The notes under the pieces: generated by a model | Database searches by the model: none | Told to the model about the DNA's origin: nothing | Seen by the model: only the letters and a program-made list of their open reading frames with translations | NCBI GenBank assembly: GCA_047602125.1 | Contig: JASGIB010000001.1 | Coordinates: 248,001-312,000, forward strand | Source: Pseudoluteimonas sp047602125 | Lineage (GTDB): Bacteria; Pseudomonadota; Gammaproteobacteria; Xanthomonadales; Xanthomonadaceae | DNA length: 64,000 nt | Direction: 5' to 3' | Translations under genes and position numbers: made by a program | Shown: positions 1-10,594 of the stretch, one piece after another | Position numbering within the stretch: position 1 is the stretch's first letter | Layout: each line of letters starts with the position of its first letter

Positions 1-1542
1 TTCCATCGCAGCGCCCTGCTCCTGCCCGAGCGCCGCGTGCTGCAGCGTTTCCAGCGAGGCGAGGCGTCCGCGCGCTTCCTGCGCGGATTTGCGCACCTCG
101 GCGAGTTCGGCCTGCGCCTTGCGGATGTCGTCCTGCAGCGCGACCACGGCCTGTTTGCGTTGTTCGACTTCGGCCTCGAGCTCGGCCAGCGAGGCGTTCT
201 TTTCCGCGTGTTGCGATTGCAGGCCGGCGAAGGCCGCGGCCAGCGCATCGAGGTCGAAGTTCGCGCGTTCGGCGGCGAGCGCGTCACGGCGGCGTCCGGC
301 GTCGAGCGCCTGGCGGTCGAGGTAGTCGACGCGGGTGCGTTCGACGTCGGCGGCGCGGTTGGCCTCGGCGCGGTCGCGGCCGTGCGCGTCCCAGCGCTGC
401 TGCCAGTCGGCGAGCGCGGCTTCGGCCTGCTGCAACGCGGCCTGGTGCGATTCGTCCTCGCCGCGCAGGCGCGCGTGTTCCGGATCGGCGGCGGCGATGG
501 CCGCCTGCAGTTCCGACAGGCGCGACTGGTCGCCGCTGATGTGCTGGCCGAGTTCGGCCAATGCGGATTCGGCTTCGTTGCGCGCGCGCTGCAGGCGCTC
601 GGCGAGGTCGCGCTGGTGCGCGATTTGCTGCTCGATGCGGGCCAGCGCGCCGCCGACTTCGTACACCGCCGCCTGCGCCCTGTTCAGCGCCTCCGCGGAT
701 TCCTCGCGGCGCACGCGCCCGGTCTCGAGCTCGCGCTCGGCCTCGCGTTGCTCGGCGATCAACTGCTGCAGCCGCGTCTCCTCCTGGGAAAGCGCTTCGC
801 GCAGGCCCTGCAACTGGCCGTCGAGGCCGCGGAATTCCAGCGCCTTCCACTCCGCGTCCTTGACCTTGCGCTCGGCCTGGATCGCGGTGTACTGCTCGGC
901 CTGCCGTGCCTGGCGCTTGAGGTGCTCGAGCTGCTTGCCCACTTCCTCGCGCAGGTCGTTGAGGCGGTCGAGGTTCTCGCGGGTGTGGCGGATCCGGGTT
1001 TCGGTTTCCTTGCGGCGTTCCTTGTACTTGGAGATGCCGGCGGCTTCCTCCAGGTACACGCGCAGGTCCTCGGGCCGCGCCTCGATGATCTGGCTGATCA
1101 TGCCCTGCTCGATGATCGAGTAGCTGCGCGGGCCGAGGCCGGTGCCGAGGAACAGGTCGGTGATGTCGCGGCGGCGGCACTTGGCGCCGTTGAGGTAGTA
1201 GGTGCTCTGCCCGTCGCGGCCGACCGTGCGCTTGACCGAGATCTCGTTGTACGCGGCGAATTCGCCGGTGACGGTGTGGTCGCTGTTGTCGAACACGAGT
1301 TCGACCGTGGCCTGCGCCACCGGCTTGCGCGCGGAGCTGCCGGAGAAGATCACGTCGGTCAACGAATCGCCGCGCAGCCGGCTGGCGGCGCTTTCGCCCA
1401 TGACCCAGCGGATCGCGTCGATGATGTTGCTCTTGCCGCAACCGTTCGGACCGACCACGCCGGTCATGTTGGTCGGCAAATGCAGCGTGGTCGGATCGAC
1501 GAAGGACTTGAAACCGGACAGCTTGATCGTGGACAGGCGCAT
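1..1542 (-). CDS. smc: Chromosome partition protein SMC (N-terminal part, runs off window)
   Basis: The structural maintenance of chromosomes ATPase works with ScpA and ScpB to compact and segregate DNA. The visible 514 residues start MRLSTIKLSGFKSF and carry the Walker A GPNGCGKSN at residues 31–39 and then the Q-loop region. From about residue 165 a long Glu/Gln/Arg/Ala-rich coiled coil continues to the window edge. The hinge, second coiled coil and C-terminal head lie outside. The start at 1542 is fixed by the conserved SMC N-terminus. scpA and scpB are 27 kb away in this window, so the condensin genes are split. The frame stays open to base 1. Confidence 0.96.
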   Translation of the reverse strand, partial: MRLSTIKLSGFKSFVDPTTLHLPTNMTGVVGPNGCGKSNIIDAIRWVMGESAASRLRGDSLTDVIFSGSSARKPVAQATVELVFDNSDHTVTGEFAAYNEISVKRTVGRDGQSTYYLNGAKCRRRDITDLFLGTGLGPRSYSIIEQGMISQIIEARPEDLRVYLEEAAGISKYKERRKETETRIRHTRENLDRLNDLREEVGKQLEHLKRQARQAEQYTAIQAERKVKDAEWKALEFRGLDGQLQGLREALSQEETRLQQLIAEQREAERELETGRVRREESAEALNRAQAAVYEVGGALARIEQQIAHQRDLAERLQRARNEAESALAELGQHISGDQSRLSELQAAIAAADPEHARLRGEDESHQAALQQAEAALADWQQRWDAHGRDRAEANRAADVERTRVDYLDRQALDAGRRRDALAAERANFDLDALAAAFAGLQSQHAEKNASLAELEAEVEQRKQAVVALQDDIRKAQAELAEVRKSAQEARGRLASLETLQHAALGQEQGAAME

Positions 1543-1690
1543 GCGGCGGTTGGCTACTCGCTCGCCCCGGCGCGCAGGCGCGACCGCGGGTCATGGAAAA
1601 GATCAGGAAAGTCCGCCAAACCATTGTTCCGAAAGGCGGGGCAGCGGCCGAAGCGCGCGAGCCAGCGTCGAGTATAACGAGCGCCGCGGC

Positions 1691-2785
<1,095 letters not shown>

Positions 2786-2842
2786 GCGATCCTCGTGCCC
2801 GCTGCCGCGGTGCAATCCGCCGGCGACTGGTCTATTCTGCCA

Positions 2843-2856
2843 TGTAATCGTTTTCA
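2843..2856. promoter_or_regulatory. Predicted LacI-family operator between ATPase and GH1 genes
   Basis: TGTAATCGTTTTCA, an imperfect palindrome around a central CG, matches the perfect site upstream of the lacI-type gene (24918–24933) at 12 of 14 positions. It lies 18 bases before the GH1 start codon in the divergent intergenic region, with a TATTCT hexamer (2832–2837) just upstream on the plus strand. A repressor here could control both divergent genes. The link to the regulator is inferred from the shared motif. Confidence 0.7.
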
Positions 2857-2874
2857 CCCACGAAACGCCCGCCC

Positions 2875-4239
2875 ATGGCCGACGCCCCTGCCTTTCCCGA
2901 ACGTTTTCTCTGGGGCGCGGCCACCGCCGCCTTCCAGATCGAAGGCAGTCCGCTCGCCGACGGCGCCGGCCCCAGCATCTGGACCCGCTTCACGCATACG
3001 CCCGGGCTGGTGGTGAATGGCGATACCGGCGACGTGGCCTGCGACCACTACCACCGCTGGAAGGAAGACGTCGCGCTGATGCGCGAACTCGGGCTCAAGG
3101 CCTACCGCTTCAGCGTGTCGTGGTCGCGCATCCTCCCCGAGGGCACCGGCCGGGTGAACCAGGCGGGCCTCGACTTCTATTCGCGGCTGGTCGACGAACT
3201 GCTGGCCAACGGCATCGAGCCGCTGCTCACCCTGTTCCACTGGGACTTGCCGGCGGCGCTGGACGACCGCGGCGGCTGGCTCAACCGCGACATCGCCGAC
3301 TGGTTCGCCGAATACGCCTCGGTGATGTACCGCGCGCTCGACGGCCGGGTGAAGAAGTGGGTCACCCTCAACGAACCCTGGGTCGTCACCGACGGCGGCT
3401 ACCTGCACGGCGCGCTGGCGCCGGGCCACCGCAGCAAGTTCGAGGCGCCAATCGCCAGCCACAACCTGATGCGCGCGCACGGCGCGGCGGTGAAGGCCTA
3501 CCGCGCACTCGGCAAGCACGAGATCGGTCTGGTGGTGAACATCGAGCCGAAGTACCCGGCGAGCGATTCCGCCGAAGACACGGCCGCGACCCGGCGTGCG
3601 CAGGCCTACATGAACGAGCAGTACCTGCACCCTGCCCTGCTCGGGCATTACCCGCCCGAATTGAAGGAGATCTTCGGCGAGGCCTGGCCGGAGTGGCCGG
3701 CGGAGGACTTCGACCTCATCCGGCAGAAGCTCGATTTCGTCGGCATCAACTACTACACCCGCAACGTCGTCCGCGCGGCGCAGAGCTATCCGCTCGACGC
3801 AGGCATGGTGAAGCAGCCGCAGGCGACCTATACCGAAACCGGCTGGGAGGTCTTCCCGCAGGGCCTCACCGACCTGCTGCTGTGGTTCAAGCGCACCTAC
3901 GGCGAGCTGCCGGTCTACATCACCGAGAACGGCGCCGCGTTCTTCGATCCGCCGGTCGCCGACGAAACCGGCCGCATACGCGATCCGTTGCGCACCGACT
4001 ACCTGCGCCGCCACCTGCTCGCGATCCACGACGCGATCCGCGCCGGGGTCGACGTGCGCGGCTACATGGTCTGGTCGCTGCTCGACAACATGGAATGGTC
4101 GCTGGGGTACTCCAAGCGCTTCGGCATCGTCCACGTGGACTACGCCAGCCTGCAGCGCACGCCCAAGGACAGCGCCCGCTACTACCAGCGCGTGGTCGCC
4201 AGCCATGGGCGCGCGTTGGCGGAGGTCTTGCCGGGTTGA
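2875..4239 (+). CDS. Beta-glucosidase, glycoside hydrolase family 1
   Basis: This 454-residue GH1 retaining beta-glucosidase has no signal peptide, so it should act in the cytoplasm on imported beta-glucosides and release glucose. The N-terminal FLWGAATAAFQIEG is the GH1 signature. The acid/base Glu167 is in TLNEPW and the nucleophile Glu351 in YITENGA. Length is typical. It is the first gene of a plus-strand series leading to zwf, glk, pgl, edd and eda, so the glucose released can be phosphorylated and sent through the Entner-Doudoroff pathway by its own neighbours. A predicted LacI operator lies directly upstream. Confidence 0.96.
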   Translation: MADAPAFPERFLWGAATAAFQIEGSPLADGAGPSIWTRFTHTPGLVVNGDTGDVACDHYHRWKEDVALMRELGLKAYRFSVSWSRILPEGTGRVNQAGLDFYSRLVDELLANGIEPLLTLFHWDLPAALDDRGGWLNRDIADWFAEYASVMYRALDGRVKKWVTLNEPWVVTDGGYLHGALAPGHRSKFEAPIASHNLMRAHGAAVKAYRALGKHEIGLVVNIEPKYPASDSAEDTAATRRAQAYMNEQYLHPALLGHYPPELKEIFGEAWPEWPAEDFDLIRQKLDFVGINYYTRNVVRAAQSYPLDAGMVKQPQATYTETGWEVFPQGLTDLLLWFKRTYGELPVYITENGAAFFDPPVADETGRIRDPLRTDYLRRHLLAIHDAIRAGVDVRGYMVWSLLDNMEWSLGYSKRFGIVHVDYASLQRTPKDSARYYQRVVASHGRALAEVLPG

Positions 4240-4337
4240 TGACAGATCCAGCGCCGCGAAGCGCATGCGCGGTCGCTTAACATGGCCGGAGCCGCGAAGA
4301 TGCGATTCCGCAGCCGCGACGATGCCAGGAACCACGC

Positions 4338-5756
4338 ATGCTAGACACGCTGCTGCTTTTCGGCGCCACCGGCGACTTGGCCGGCCGCTACCTGTTCCCC
4401 TCGATCCTGCACCTGTTGCGCGACCGGCTGCTGCCGGAGGATTTCCGCGTCGTCGCGATCGGCCGCAGCGAGCACGACGACACCGGCTTCGGCGACTGGC
4501 TGCGCAGTCGCCTGGCCGATGACCGCGACCTCGCGCTGCTGCCGGAACTGCTGAAACGCACGCACTACCACTCGCTCGACCTGGCCGACACCGACGCGGT
4601 CGCGGCCACGCTTGCGCCGTATGCGGCGAAGCCCGCGGTGAGCTACCTCTCGGTGCCGCCGAACCTGTTCGAACCGGCCTGCCTCGGGCTCAAGCGCGCC
4701 GGCCTGCTCGAGGCGCCGTCGCGGCTGGTGCTGGAGAAGCCGATCGGCCACGACCTCGACTCCGCGCGCGCCATCGACGCCACGCTCAAGGCCAGCCTCG
4801 ACGAAACGCGGATCTTCCGCATCGACCATTACCTCGGCAAGGCGCCGGTGCAGAACCTGCTGGCGCTGCGCTTCGGCAACACCCTGCTCGAAGCGGTGTG
4901 GCACAACCGCTGGATCGAATCGGTCGACATCCTCGTCGCCGAGACCGCGGGCGTGGACGGCCGCGAAGGCTATTACGCCGGCTACGGCGCGCTGCGCGAC
5001 ATGGTCCAGAACCACATGCTGCAGCTGCTCGCGCTGGTGGCGATGGAACCGCCGGGTGCGCTCGACGCCGACAGCATCCGCGACGAGAAGCGCAAGGTGC
5101 TGCGCGCGCTGCGGCCGATGTCCGCGGCCAGCGCCGCCGCCGACAGCGTGCGCGGCCGCTACGGCGACGGCGTGGTCGAGGGCCGCGCGGTGAAGGGCTT
5201 CGTGCACGACAGCGAGGTCGAGACCTTCGTCGCCCTGCGCGCGTGGATCGACAACTGGCGCTGGGCCGGCGTGCCCTTCCACCTCGCCACCGGCAAGCGC
5301 ATGGCCGCGCGCAGCACCGAGGTCGTGGTCACGTTCAAGCCGGTCACGCACTGGTTGTTCGACCGTCCGCTGCGCGACCGCGCCACGCCCAATCGCCTGC
5401 GCATGCGCCTGCAGCCGGACGAGACCATCGAACTCGACCTGATGGGCAGCCTCGCCGCGCCGGAATTCGGCGGCATGGAGCTGCAGCCGCTGGAACTGGA
5501 CCTGTCGATGGCGCAGCCGCAGCGGCGCATCGCCTACGAGCGCCTGATGCTGGACGCGCTGAACGGCAACCAGACCCTGTTCGTGCGCGACGACGAAGTC
5601 GAGGCCGCGTGGCGCTGGATCGACAGCATCAGCGATGCGTGGCGCGATGCATCGACGCCAGTGCAGGCCTATCCCGCGGGTTCGTGGGGACCGCCCGCGG
5701 CGACCGATTTCCTCCCGGACGACGTCGCCGGTCCGCGCCGCAGGCGCCCGGCGTAG
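4338..5756 (+). CDS. zwf: Glucose-6-phosphate 1-dehydrogenase
   Basis: It oxidises glucose 6-phosphate to 6-phosphogluconolactone with NAD(P)+, the entry step of the pentose phosphate and Entner-Doudoroff routes. The 472-aa protein has the nucleotide-binding GATGDLA at residues 9–15, the EKP motif near 133 and the active-site RIDHYLGK at 161–168, followed by the long C-terminal substrate domain. It follows the GH1 gene after 98 bases and precedes glk with almost no gap, so it is probably part of one operon. A separate internal promoter in the 98-base gap cannot be excluded. Confidence 0.97.
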   Translation: MLDTLLLFGATGDLAGRYLFPSILHLLRDRLLPEDFRVVAIGRSEHDDTGFGDWLRSRLADDRDLALLPELLKRTHYHSLDLADTDAVAATLAPYAAKPAVSYLSVPPNLFEPACLGLKRAGLLEAPSRLVLEKPIGHDLDSARAIDATLKASLDETRIFRIDHYLGKAPVQNLLALRFGNTLLEAVWHNRWIESVDILVAETAGVDGREGYYAGYGALRDMVQNHMLQLLALVAMEPPGALDADSIRDEKRKVLRALRPMSAASAAADSVRGRYGDGVVEGRAVKGFVHDSEVETFVALRAWIDNWRWAGVPFHLATGKRMAARSTEVVVTFKPVTHWLFDRPLRDRATPNRLRMRLQPDETIELDLMGSLAAPEFGGMELQPLELDLSMAQPQRRIAYERLMLDALNGNQTLFVRDDEVEAAWRWIDSISDAWRDASTPVQAYPAGSWGPPAATDFLPDDVAGPRRRRPA

Positions 5757-5766
5757 GATGCCGGCG

Positions 5767-6768
5767 ATGGATGCCGCGGCCCACGTCCTGCTCGCCGACA
5801 TCGGCGGCACCAATGCGCGCTTCGCCCTCGCCGACACCACCGCGCCGTCGCCGCTGGTCGAGGGCAGCGTGCGCGAATACGTCGTCGCCGATTTCGCCTC
5901 CCTGCCCGACGCCGCCCGCGCCTACCTCGACGACACCGGCGCGAAGGTGCACGGCATGGTCGCCGCGGTCGCCGGGCGCGTCGACGGCGACGAGGCGCGC
6001 ATCACCAACTTCCCGTGGGTGATCTCGGCCACGCGCACTTGCGCGGCGCTCGGGATCGAACGCATGCGCCTGGTCAACGACTTCACCGCGCAATCGATGG
6101 CGGTGCTGGCACTGCGTCCCGACGACGTGTCCGCGATCGGCCCGACGCAATGGAGCGGGCGCCGCGGCGAAGGCGGCAACGCGCGCACCTTCGCGGTGAT
6201 CGGCCCCGGCACCGGGTTGGGCGTCGGCGGCCTGCTGATCCGCGACGGCCGCCCGTTTCCGCTCGCCACCGAAGGCGGCCACGTCGATTTCGCGCCCGGC
6301 ACGCCGGAGGAAATCGCGATCCTGCAGCAGCTCGCGCAGGAGTTCGGGCGGGTATCGATCGAACGCCTCGTGTCCGGCATGGGCCTGGTGAACCTGCATC
6401 GCGCGCTGAGCCGCATCGCCGGCGTGGATCCCGGCCCGCTGGAGCCGCGCGACGTCACCGCGCGCGCCGCGGCGGGCGATCCGCTGTGCATGCGCGCGGT
6501 GGACGTGTTCTGCGCGGTGTTCGGCGCGGTCGCCGGCGACCTCGTGCTGACGCTGGGCGCTTGGGACGGCGTGTTCCTGTCCGGAGGACTGGTGCCGAAA
6601 CTGTTGCCGACCTTGCAGCATTCCGGTTTCCGCCAGCGATTCGAACACAAGGGCCGTTTTTCGCCGGCGATGTCGCGGGTGCCGACGCTGGCCGTCGTGC
6701 ATCCGCAGCCCGGGCTGCTCGGCTGCGCAGTGATCGCGGTCGCCGAGGCCGCGGGCACGCCGGTGTGA
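5767..6768 (+). CDS. glk: Glucokinase
   Basis: Phosphorylates glucose with ATP to give glucose 6-phosphate in the cytoplasm. The 333-aa protein has the hexokinase/ROK-type phosphate-binding motif LADIGGTNARFAL at the N-terminus, GPGTGLGVGGL in the middle, and the EGGHVDFAP stretch typical of proteobacterial Glk. Two in-frame ATGs lie nine bases apart (5758 and 5767). The second is preferred because an AGGA lies about eight bases upstream. It starts within ten bases of the zwf stop, and its own stop overlaps the pgl start, which points to translational coupling. Confidence 0.95.
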   Translation: MDAAAHVLLADIGGTNARFALADTTAPSPLVEGSVREYVVADFASLPDAARAYLDDTGAKVHGMVAAVAGRVDGDEARITNFPWVISATRTCAALGIERMRLVNDFTAQSMAVLALRPDDVSAIGPTQWSGRRGEGGNARTFAVIGPGTGLGVGGLLIRDGRPFPLATEGGHVDFAPGTPEEIAILQQLAQEFGRVSIERLVSGMGLVNLHRALSRIAGVDPGPLEPRDVTARAAAGDPLCMRAVDVFCAVFGAVAGDLVLTLGAWDGVFLSGGLVPKLLPTLQHSGFRQRFEHKGRFSPAMSRVPTLAVVHPQPGLLGCAVIAVAEAAGTPV

Positions 6769-7472
6769 ACGCCGCCGCCACGACGCGCGTGGACTGGAAC
6801 GAAACCGGCGACGCCGGGCAATGGGCCACGGCCGCCGCGAACGAGATCGCGAACACGCTCAACCATGCGCTCGCGAAGCAAAAACGCGCTCAACTGCTGC
6901 TGTCCGGCGGCACCACCCCGGCGCCGGTGTACGAACGCCTGGCGTACATTGACCTCGACTGGCCGCGGGTGGACGTCGGCCTGGTCGACGAACGCTGGCT
7001 CGCGGCCGACGACCCGAACCGCAATACCCTTTTGGTGCGCGAACACCTGCTGCGCGGCTGCGCCGCGGATGCGCGCTTCCAGGCATTCGACGGCGATGCG
7101 CTCGAAGGAGCCGTCGCCGATGCCAACCTGCGCGAAGCGCGCGCCGACATCGTCGTGCTCGGTATGGGCGGCGACGGCCATACCGCCTCGCTGTTCCCGG
7201 GCATGCGCGGCCTCGCCGAGGCGCTGGCCAGCCCGCAGCCCTACGTCGCGGTCGATGCCAGTGGCTGTCCCGGCGCCGGCGCCTGGCCGCGGCGCATCAG
7301 CCTCACGCCCGCCGGGCTCGCGCCCGCGTCCGCGCGCCTTCTGCTGATCCGCGGCGAAGACAAACGCGCGCTGCTGCAACGCGCGCTCGCCGGCGACGAC
7401 GCACTGGAATTGCCGGTCCGCATCGCCTTCACCACGCCCGGCGCACGCCTTCGCGTGCACTGGTGTCCATAG
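6765..7472 (+). CDS. pgl: 6-phosphogluconolactonase
   Basis: Hydrolyses 6-phosphogluconolactone to 6-phosphogluconate, between Zwf and Edd in the pathway. The 235-aa protein belongs to the SugarP isomerase-like (DevB) family, with LLLSGGTTPAPVYERL near the N-terminus, VDERW in the middle, and the conserved GMGGDGHTASLFPG. The GTG start at 6765 forms a GTGA overlap with the glk stop. No better start is near and the protein aligns from this point. Order zwf-glk-pgl-edd-eda matches the biochemical order. Confidence 0.94.
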   Translation: MNAAATTRVDWNETGDAGQWATAAANEIANTLNHALAKQKRAQLLLSGGTTPAPVYERLAYIDLDWPRVDVGLVDERWLAADDPNRNTLLVREHLLRGCAADARFQAFDGDALEGAVADANLREARADIVVLGMGGDGHTASLFPGMRGLAEALASPQPYVAVDASGCPGAGAWPRRISLTPAGLAPASARLLLIRGEDKRALLQRALAGDDALELPVRIAFTTPGARLRVHWCP

Positions 7473-7491
7473 CCAGCGACCACGCCAGCCC

Positions 7492-9411
7492 ATGAGCCTC
7501 GATCCACGCATCGCCGCCATCACCGACCGCATCCGCGAACGCAGCGCGAAACGCCGCGCCGCCTACCTCGCCGGCATCGACGCCGCCGCGGCGAACGGCC
7601 CGGAACGCAAGCGCCTGAGCTGCGGCAACCTCGCCCACGCCTTCGCCGCCTGCGGCGACGTCGACAAGGCGCGGCTGTCCGGCGATGCGACGCCCAACCT
7701 CGGCATCGTCACCGCGTACAACGACATGCTTTCGGCGCACCAGCCGTTCGAAACCTATCCGGAACGCATCCGCGAACACGCGCGCGCGCTCGGCGCCACC
7801 GCGCAGGTCGCCGGCGGCGTGCCGGCGATGTGCGACGGCGTGACCCAGGGCCGCGCCGGCATGGAGCTGTCGCTGTTTTCGCGCGACGTGATCGCCCAGT
7901 CCACCGCGGTCGCGCTCAGCCACGACATGTTCGACGCCGCGCTCTGCCTCGGCGTCTGCGACAAGATCGTGCCCGGCCTGCTGATCGGCGCGCTCGCGTT
8001 CGGCCACCTGCCGGTGGTGTTCGTCCCCGCCGGGCCGATGACGCCGGGCATCCCCAACAAGCAGAAGGCCGAAGTGCGCGAACGCTACGCCGCCGGCCAG
8101 GCCACGCGCGAGGAACTGCTCGCCGCGGAATCGGCCAGCTACCACGCGCCGGGCACCTGCACCTTCTACGGCACCGCGAATTCCAACCAGACCCTGCTGG
8201 AAGCGATGGGCCTGCAACTGCCGGGCGCGTCCTTCGTCAATCCCGGCATGCCGCTGCGCGAGGCGTTCACCCGCGCGGCGGTCGAACGCGTCCTGCGCTG
8301 CACCGCGCTCGGCGCCGATTACCGCCCGATCGGGCGGCTGGTCGACGAACGCGCGATCGTCAATGCGATCGCCGCGCTCGCCGCGACCGGCGGTTCCACC
8401 AACCACACCATCCACTGGGTCGCGGTCGCGCGCGCCGCCGGCATCCTGTTGAGTTGGGAAGACATCGACGACATCGCCAGGGCGGTGCCGCTGCTGGCGC
8501 GGGTGTATCCGAACGGCGAGGCCGACGTGAACCGCTTCGCCGCGGCCGGCGGCCTGCCCTTCGTGTTCCGCGAACTGATGGATGCGGGCCTGATGCACGC
8601 CGACCTCGCCACCGTCGTCGCCGGCGGCATGCGCGCCTACGCCGACGAACCGCGGCTGGATGGCGCATCGGTCGCCTACACGCCCTCGCCCGCGGCCAGC
8701 GGCGACAGCGCGGTGGTGCGCGGCGTCGCCGATCCGTTCGAACCACAGGGCGGGCTGCGCCTGGTGCGGGGCAACCTCGGCCGCGCGCTGTTCAAGCTCT
8801 CCGCGTTGAAGCCGGAGCATCGGCACATCGAGGCGCCCGCGGTGGTGGTCGACAACCCGCAAGCGCTGAACAAGCTGCACGCCGCCGGCGCGCTGCCGCA
8901 GGATTTCGTCGCGGTGGTGCGTTTCCAGGGCCCGCGCGCGAACGGCATGCCGGAAATGCATTCGCTCACGCCGCTGCTGGGCATGCTGCAGAACCGCGGA
9001 CGCCGCGTCGCCCTGGTCACCGATGGCCGCCTCTCCGGCGCCTCGGGCAAGATCCCCGCGGCGATCCACGTCACCCCCGAAGCCGCGCGCGGCGGGCCGC
9101 TGGCGAAACTGCGCGACGGCGACATGATCCGCATCGACGGCGAGTCCGGCACGCTGCAGGCGCTGGTCGATGCGGCCGAATGGGATGCGCGCGTGCCGGA
9201 TCGCGATTCCACCCCGCCGGCGACCGACATGGGCCGCAACCTGTTCGCGCTGAACCGCATGCTGGTCACGCCCGCCGACCAGGGCGCGCTGTCGATCTCC
9301 TGCGGCCCGCCCGGCCACGACGACCACGACGCACCGGAATACGATGCCGAATACCAGCTCGGCCACGGCCGCGCCGCGCTCGCCGCCCCGCACGAGGCCA
9401 AGGACGCATGA
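7492..9411 (+). CDS. edd: Phosphogluconate dehydratase
   Basis: Converts 6-phosphogluconate to 2-keto-3-deoxy-6-phosphogluconate, the first committed Entner-Doudoroff step. The 639-aa protein belongs to the IlvD/Edd dehydratase family. Conserved cysteine motifs for the iron-sulfur cluster are visible in VPAMCDGVTQG, LGVCDKIVPGL and PGTCTFYGTANSNQ. The C-terminal swivelling domain includes VTDGRLSGASGKIPAA. Length is standard. It starts 19 bases after pgl, and its stop overlaps the eda start, so the two pathway enzymes are probably made together. Confidence 0.97.
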   Translation: MSLDPRIAAITDRIRERSAKRRAAYLAGIDAAAANGPERKRLSCGNLAHAFAACGDVDKARLSGDATPNLGIVTAYNDMLSAHQPFETYPERIREHARALGATAQVAGGVPAMCDGVTQGRAGMELSLFSRDVIAQSTAVALSHDMFDAALCLGVCDKIVPGLLIGALAFGHLPVVFVPAGPMTPGIPNKQKAEVRERYAAGQATREELLAAESASYHAPGTCTFYGTANSNQTLLEAMGLQLPGASFVNPGMPLREAFTRAAVERVLRCTALGADYRPIGRLVDERAIVNAIAALAATGGSTNHTIHWVAVARAAGILLSWEDIDDIARAVPLLARVYPNGEADVNRFAAAGGLPFVFRELMDAGLMHADLATVVAGGMRAYADEPRLDGASVAYTPSPAASGDSAVVRGVADPFEPQGGLRLVRGNLGRALFKLSALKPEHRHIEAPAVVVDNPQALNKLHAAGALPQDFVAVVRFQGPRANGMPEMHSLTPLLGMLQNRGRRVALVTDGRLSGASGKIPAAIHVTPEAARGGPLAKLRDGDMIRIDGESGTLQALVDAAEWDARVPDRDSTPPATDMGRNLFALNRMLVTPADQGALSISCGPPGHDDHDAPEYDAEYQLGHGRAALAAPHEAKDA

Positions 9412-10073
9412 TGGACAAGCTCGCGAAGACCCAACCCCGCGCCGAACGGTTGCTGCGCGATGCCGGCGTGCTGTGCGTGCTCACCGTCGACAGCATCCAG
9501 CAGGCGCTGTCCTGCGCGAAGGCGCTGGCCGATGGCGGTTTGAATTCGATCGAATTGACCTTGCGCACGCCGGTCGCGATCGATGCCATCGCCGCGATCA
9601 AGCACGATTTCCCGCAGCTGGCGATCGGCGCCGGCACCGTGCTGGAACCGGCGCAGGTCGCGGCGGCGGAAGCCGCTGGCGCCGATTTCCTGGTCTCGCC
9701 CGGCGTGTCGCCCGGGTTGCTCGATGCGCTCGTCGCCTCCTCGCTGCCATCGATGCCCGGCGCCGCGACCGCGAGCGAGCTGATGGCCCTGCATGCGCGC
9801 GGTTTCCACGTGGCGAAATGGTTCCCGGCGGCATCGCTGGGAGGCGTCGCCACGCTGAAGGCGATCCAGGGGCCGCTGCCGCAGATGTTGCTCTGCGCGA
9901 ACGGCGGCATCGATGCCACCAGCGCACCGGATTACCTCGCCCTGCCGAACGTGTTGTGCGTCGGCGGTTCGTGGATGGTGCCGAAGGACTGGCTCGCCGC
10001 CGGCGCGTGGGACAAGGTCGCCGCAGCGGCGAAGGATGCGGCGGGGATCGCGAAGCGGACTCGAAGCAGTTGA
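9411..10073 (+). CDS. eda: 2-keto-3-deoxy-6-phosphogluconate aldolase
   Basis: Cleaves KDPG to pyruvate and glyceraldehyde 3-phosphate, ending the Entner-Doudoroff pathway. The 220-aa class I aldolase carries the conserved SIELTLRTP, GAGTVL, FLVSPG and the Schiff-base lysine in HVAKWFPA. Two adjacent in-frame ATGs exist at 9408 and 9411. The second has an AAGGA six bases upstream, the first gives a classical ATGA overlap with edd, and they differ by one residue. It is the last gene of the catabolic operon, and the next gene is unrelated and lower in GC. Confidence 0.95.
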   Translation: MDKLAKTQPRAERLLRDAGVLCVLTVDSIQQALSCAKALADGGLNSIELTLRTPVAIDAIAAIKHDFPQLAIGAGTVLEPAQVAAAEAAGADFLVSPGVSPGLLDALVASSLPSMPGAATASELMALHARGFHVAKWFPAASLGGVATLKAIQGPLPQMLLCANGGIDATSAPDYLALPNVLCVGGSWMVPKDWLAAGAWDKVAAAAKDAAGIAKRTRSS

Positions 10074-10113
10074 GCTGTCCCTTCGAAGAACACGAGGTCG
10101 CCAGGCTTAGGGA

Positions 10114-10530
10114 ATGAAAGAAGGCTGGCACCTCGACGATTATCTCGTGCTCTTCAGTCCAACTGAGGCCGATGCAGCGTCGATACGCTATGCAATTGCT
10201 CGCTGGTTACCAAACCATCGTGTCATTGGGTTACGCAGCTGGGATAACCTGATTGTCCAAGACGAGACCGGCACTGTCTTTTCCGTTCCCGCGGTTCCCG
10301 TCACAGCTGACCGCGTGGAGCCATTTTCGTTACCGCCATCTGACGCAACACTGACGATGGACTCTCGCCTCTCTGGCAAGATCAAGTGGTATTTGCAACC
10401 ACTCATATTTGGAGGCCATCCAACGGATGAGTCCAATATCCATTGGATCATGTTGGAACAACATGCCGACCTGGTTATTTTTTGGAATGACCGTTACCGG
10501 GAAATCATGGAAGCCAGAATCGTTGGCTGA
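10114..10530 (+). CDS. Hypothetical protein, lower-GC orphan
   Basis: A 138-aa protein with no family I recognise, beginning MKEGWHLDDYLVLFSP. It has no signal peptide or membrane segment and is rich in aromatic residues (several Trp, Tyr, Phe). Its base composition and codon use are clearly less GC-rich than the flanking genes, which suggests recent acquisition or an accessory role. It follows eda after 40 bases on the same strand but is unlikely to belong functionally to the catabolic operon. The size and composition would fit an orphan immunity-type protein, but nothing in the sequence shows that. Confidence 0.65.
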   Translation: MKEGWHLDDYLVLFSPTEADAASIRYAIARWLPNHRVIGLRSWDNLIVQDETGTVFSVPAVPVTADRVEPFSLPPSDATLTMDSRLSGKIKWYLQPLIFGGHPTDESNIHWIMLEQHADLVIFWNDRYREIMEARIVG

Positions 10531-10594
10531 CGATTCATTTCCAGCGACCGAAATTTAATACCCGGATCTGATTCGTGCTTTTTCGAGGCACCAA

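Noticed and set aside
284..1624. Arginine/alanine-rich 446-residue minus-strand frame opposite smc
   Set aside because: Low-complexity Arg/Pro composition typical of a shadow frame; the smc frame in the same strand carries all conserved motifs.
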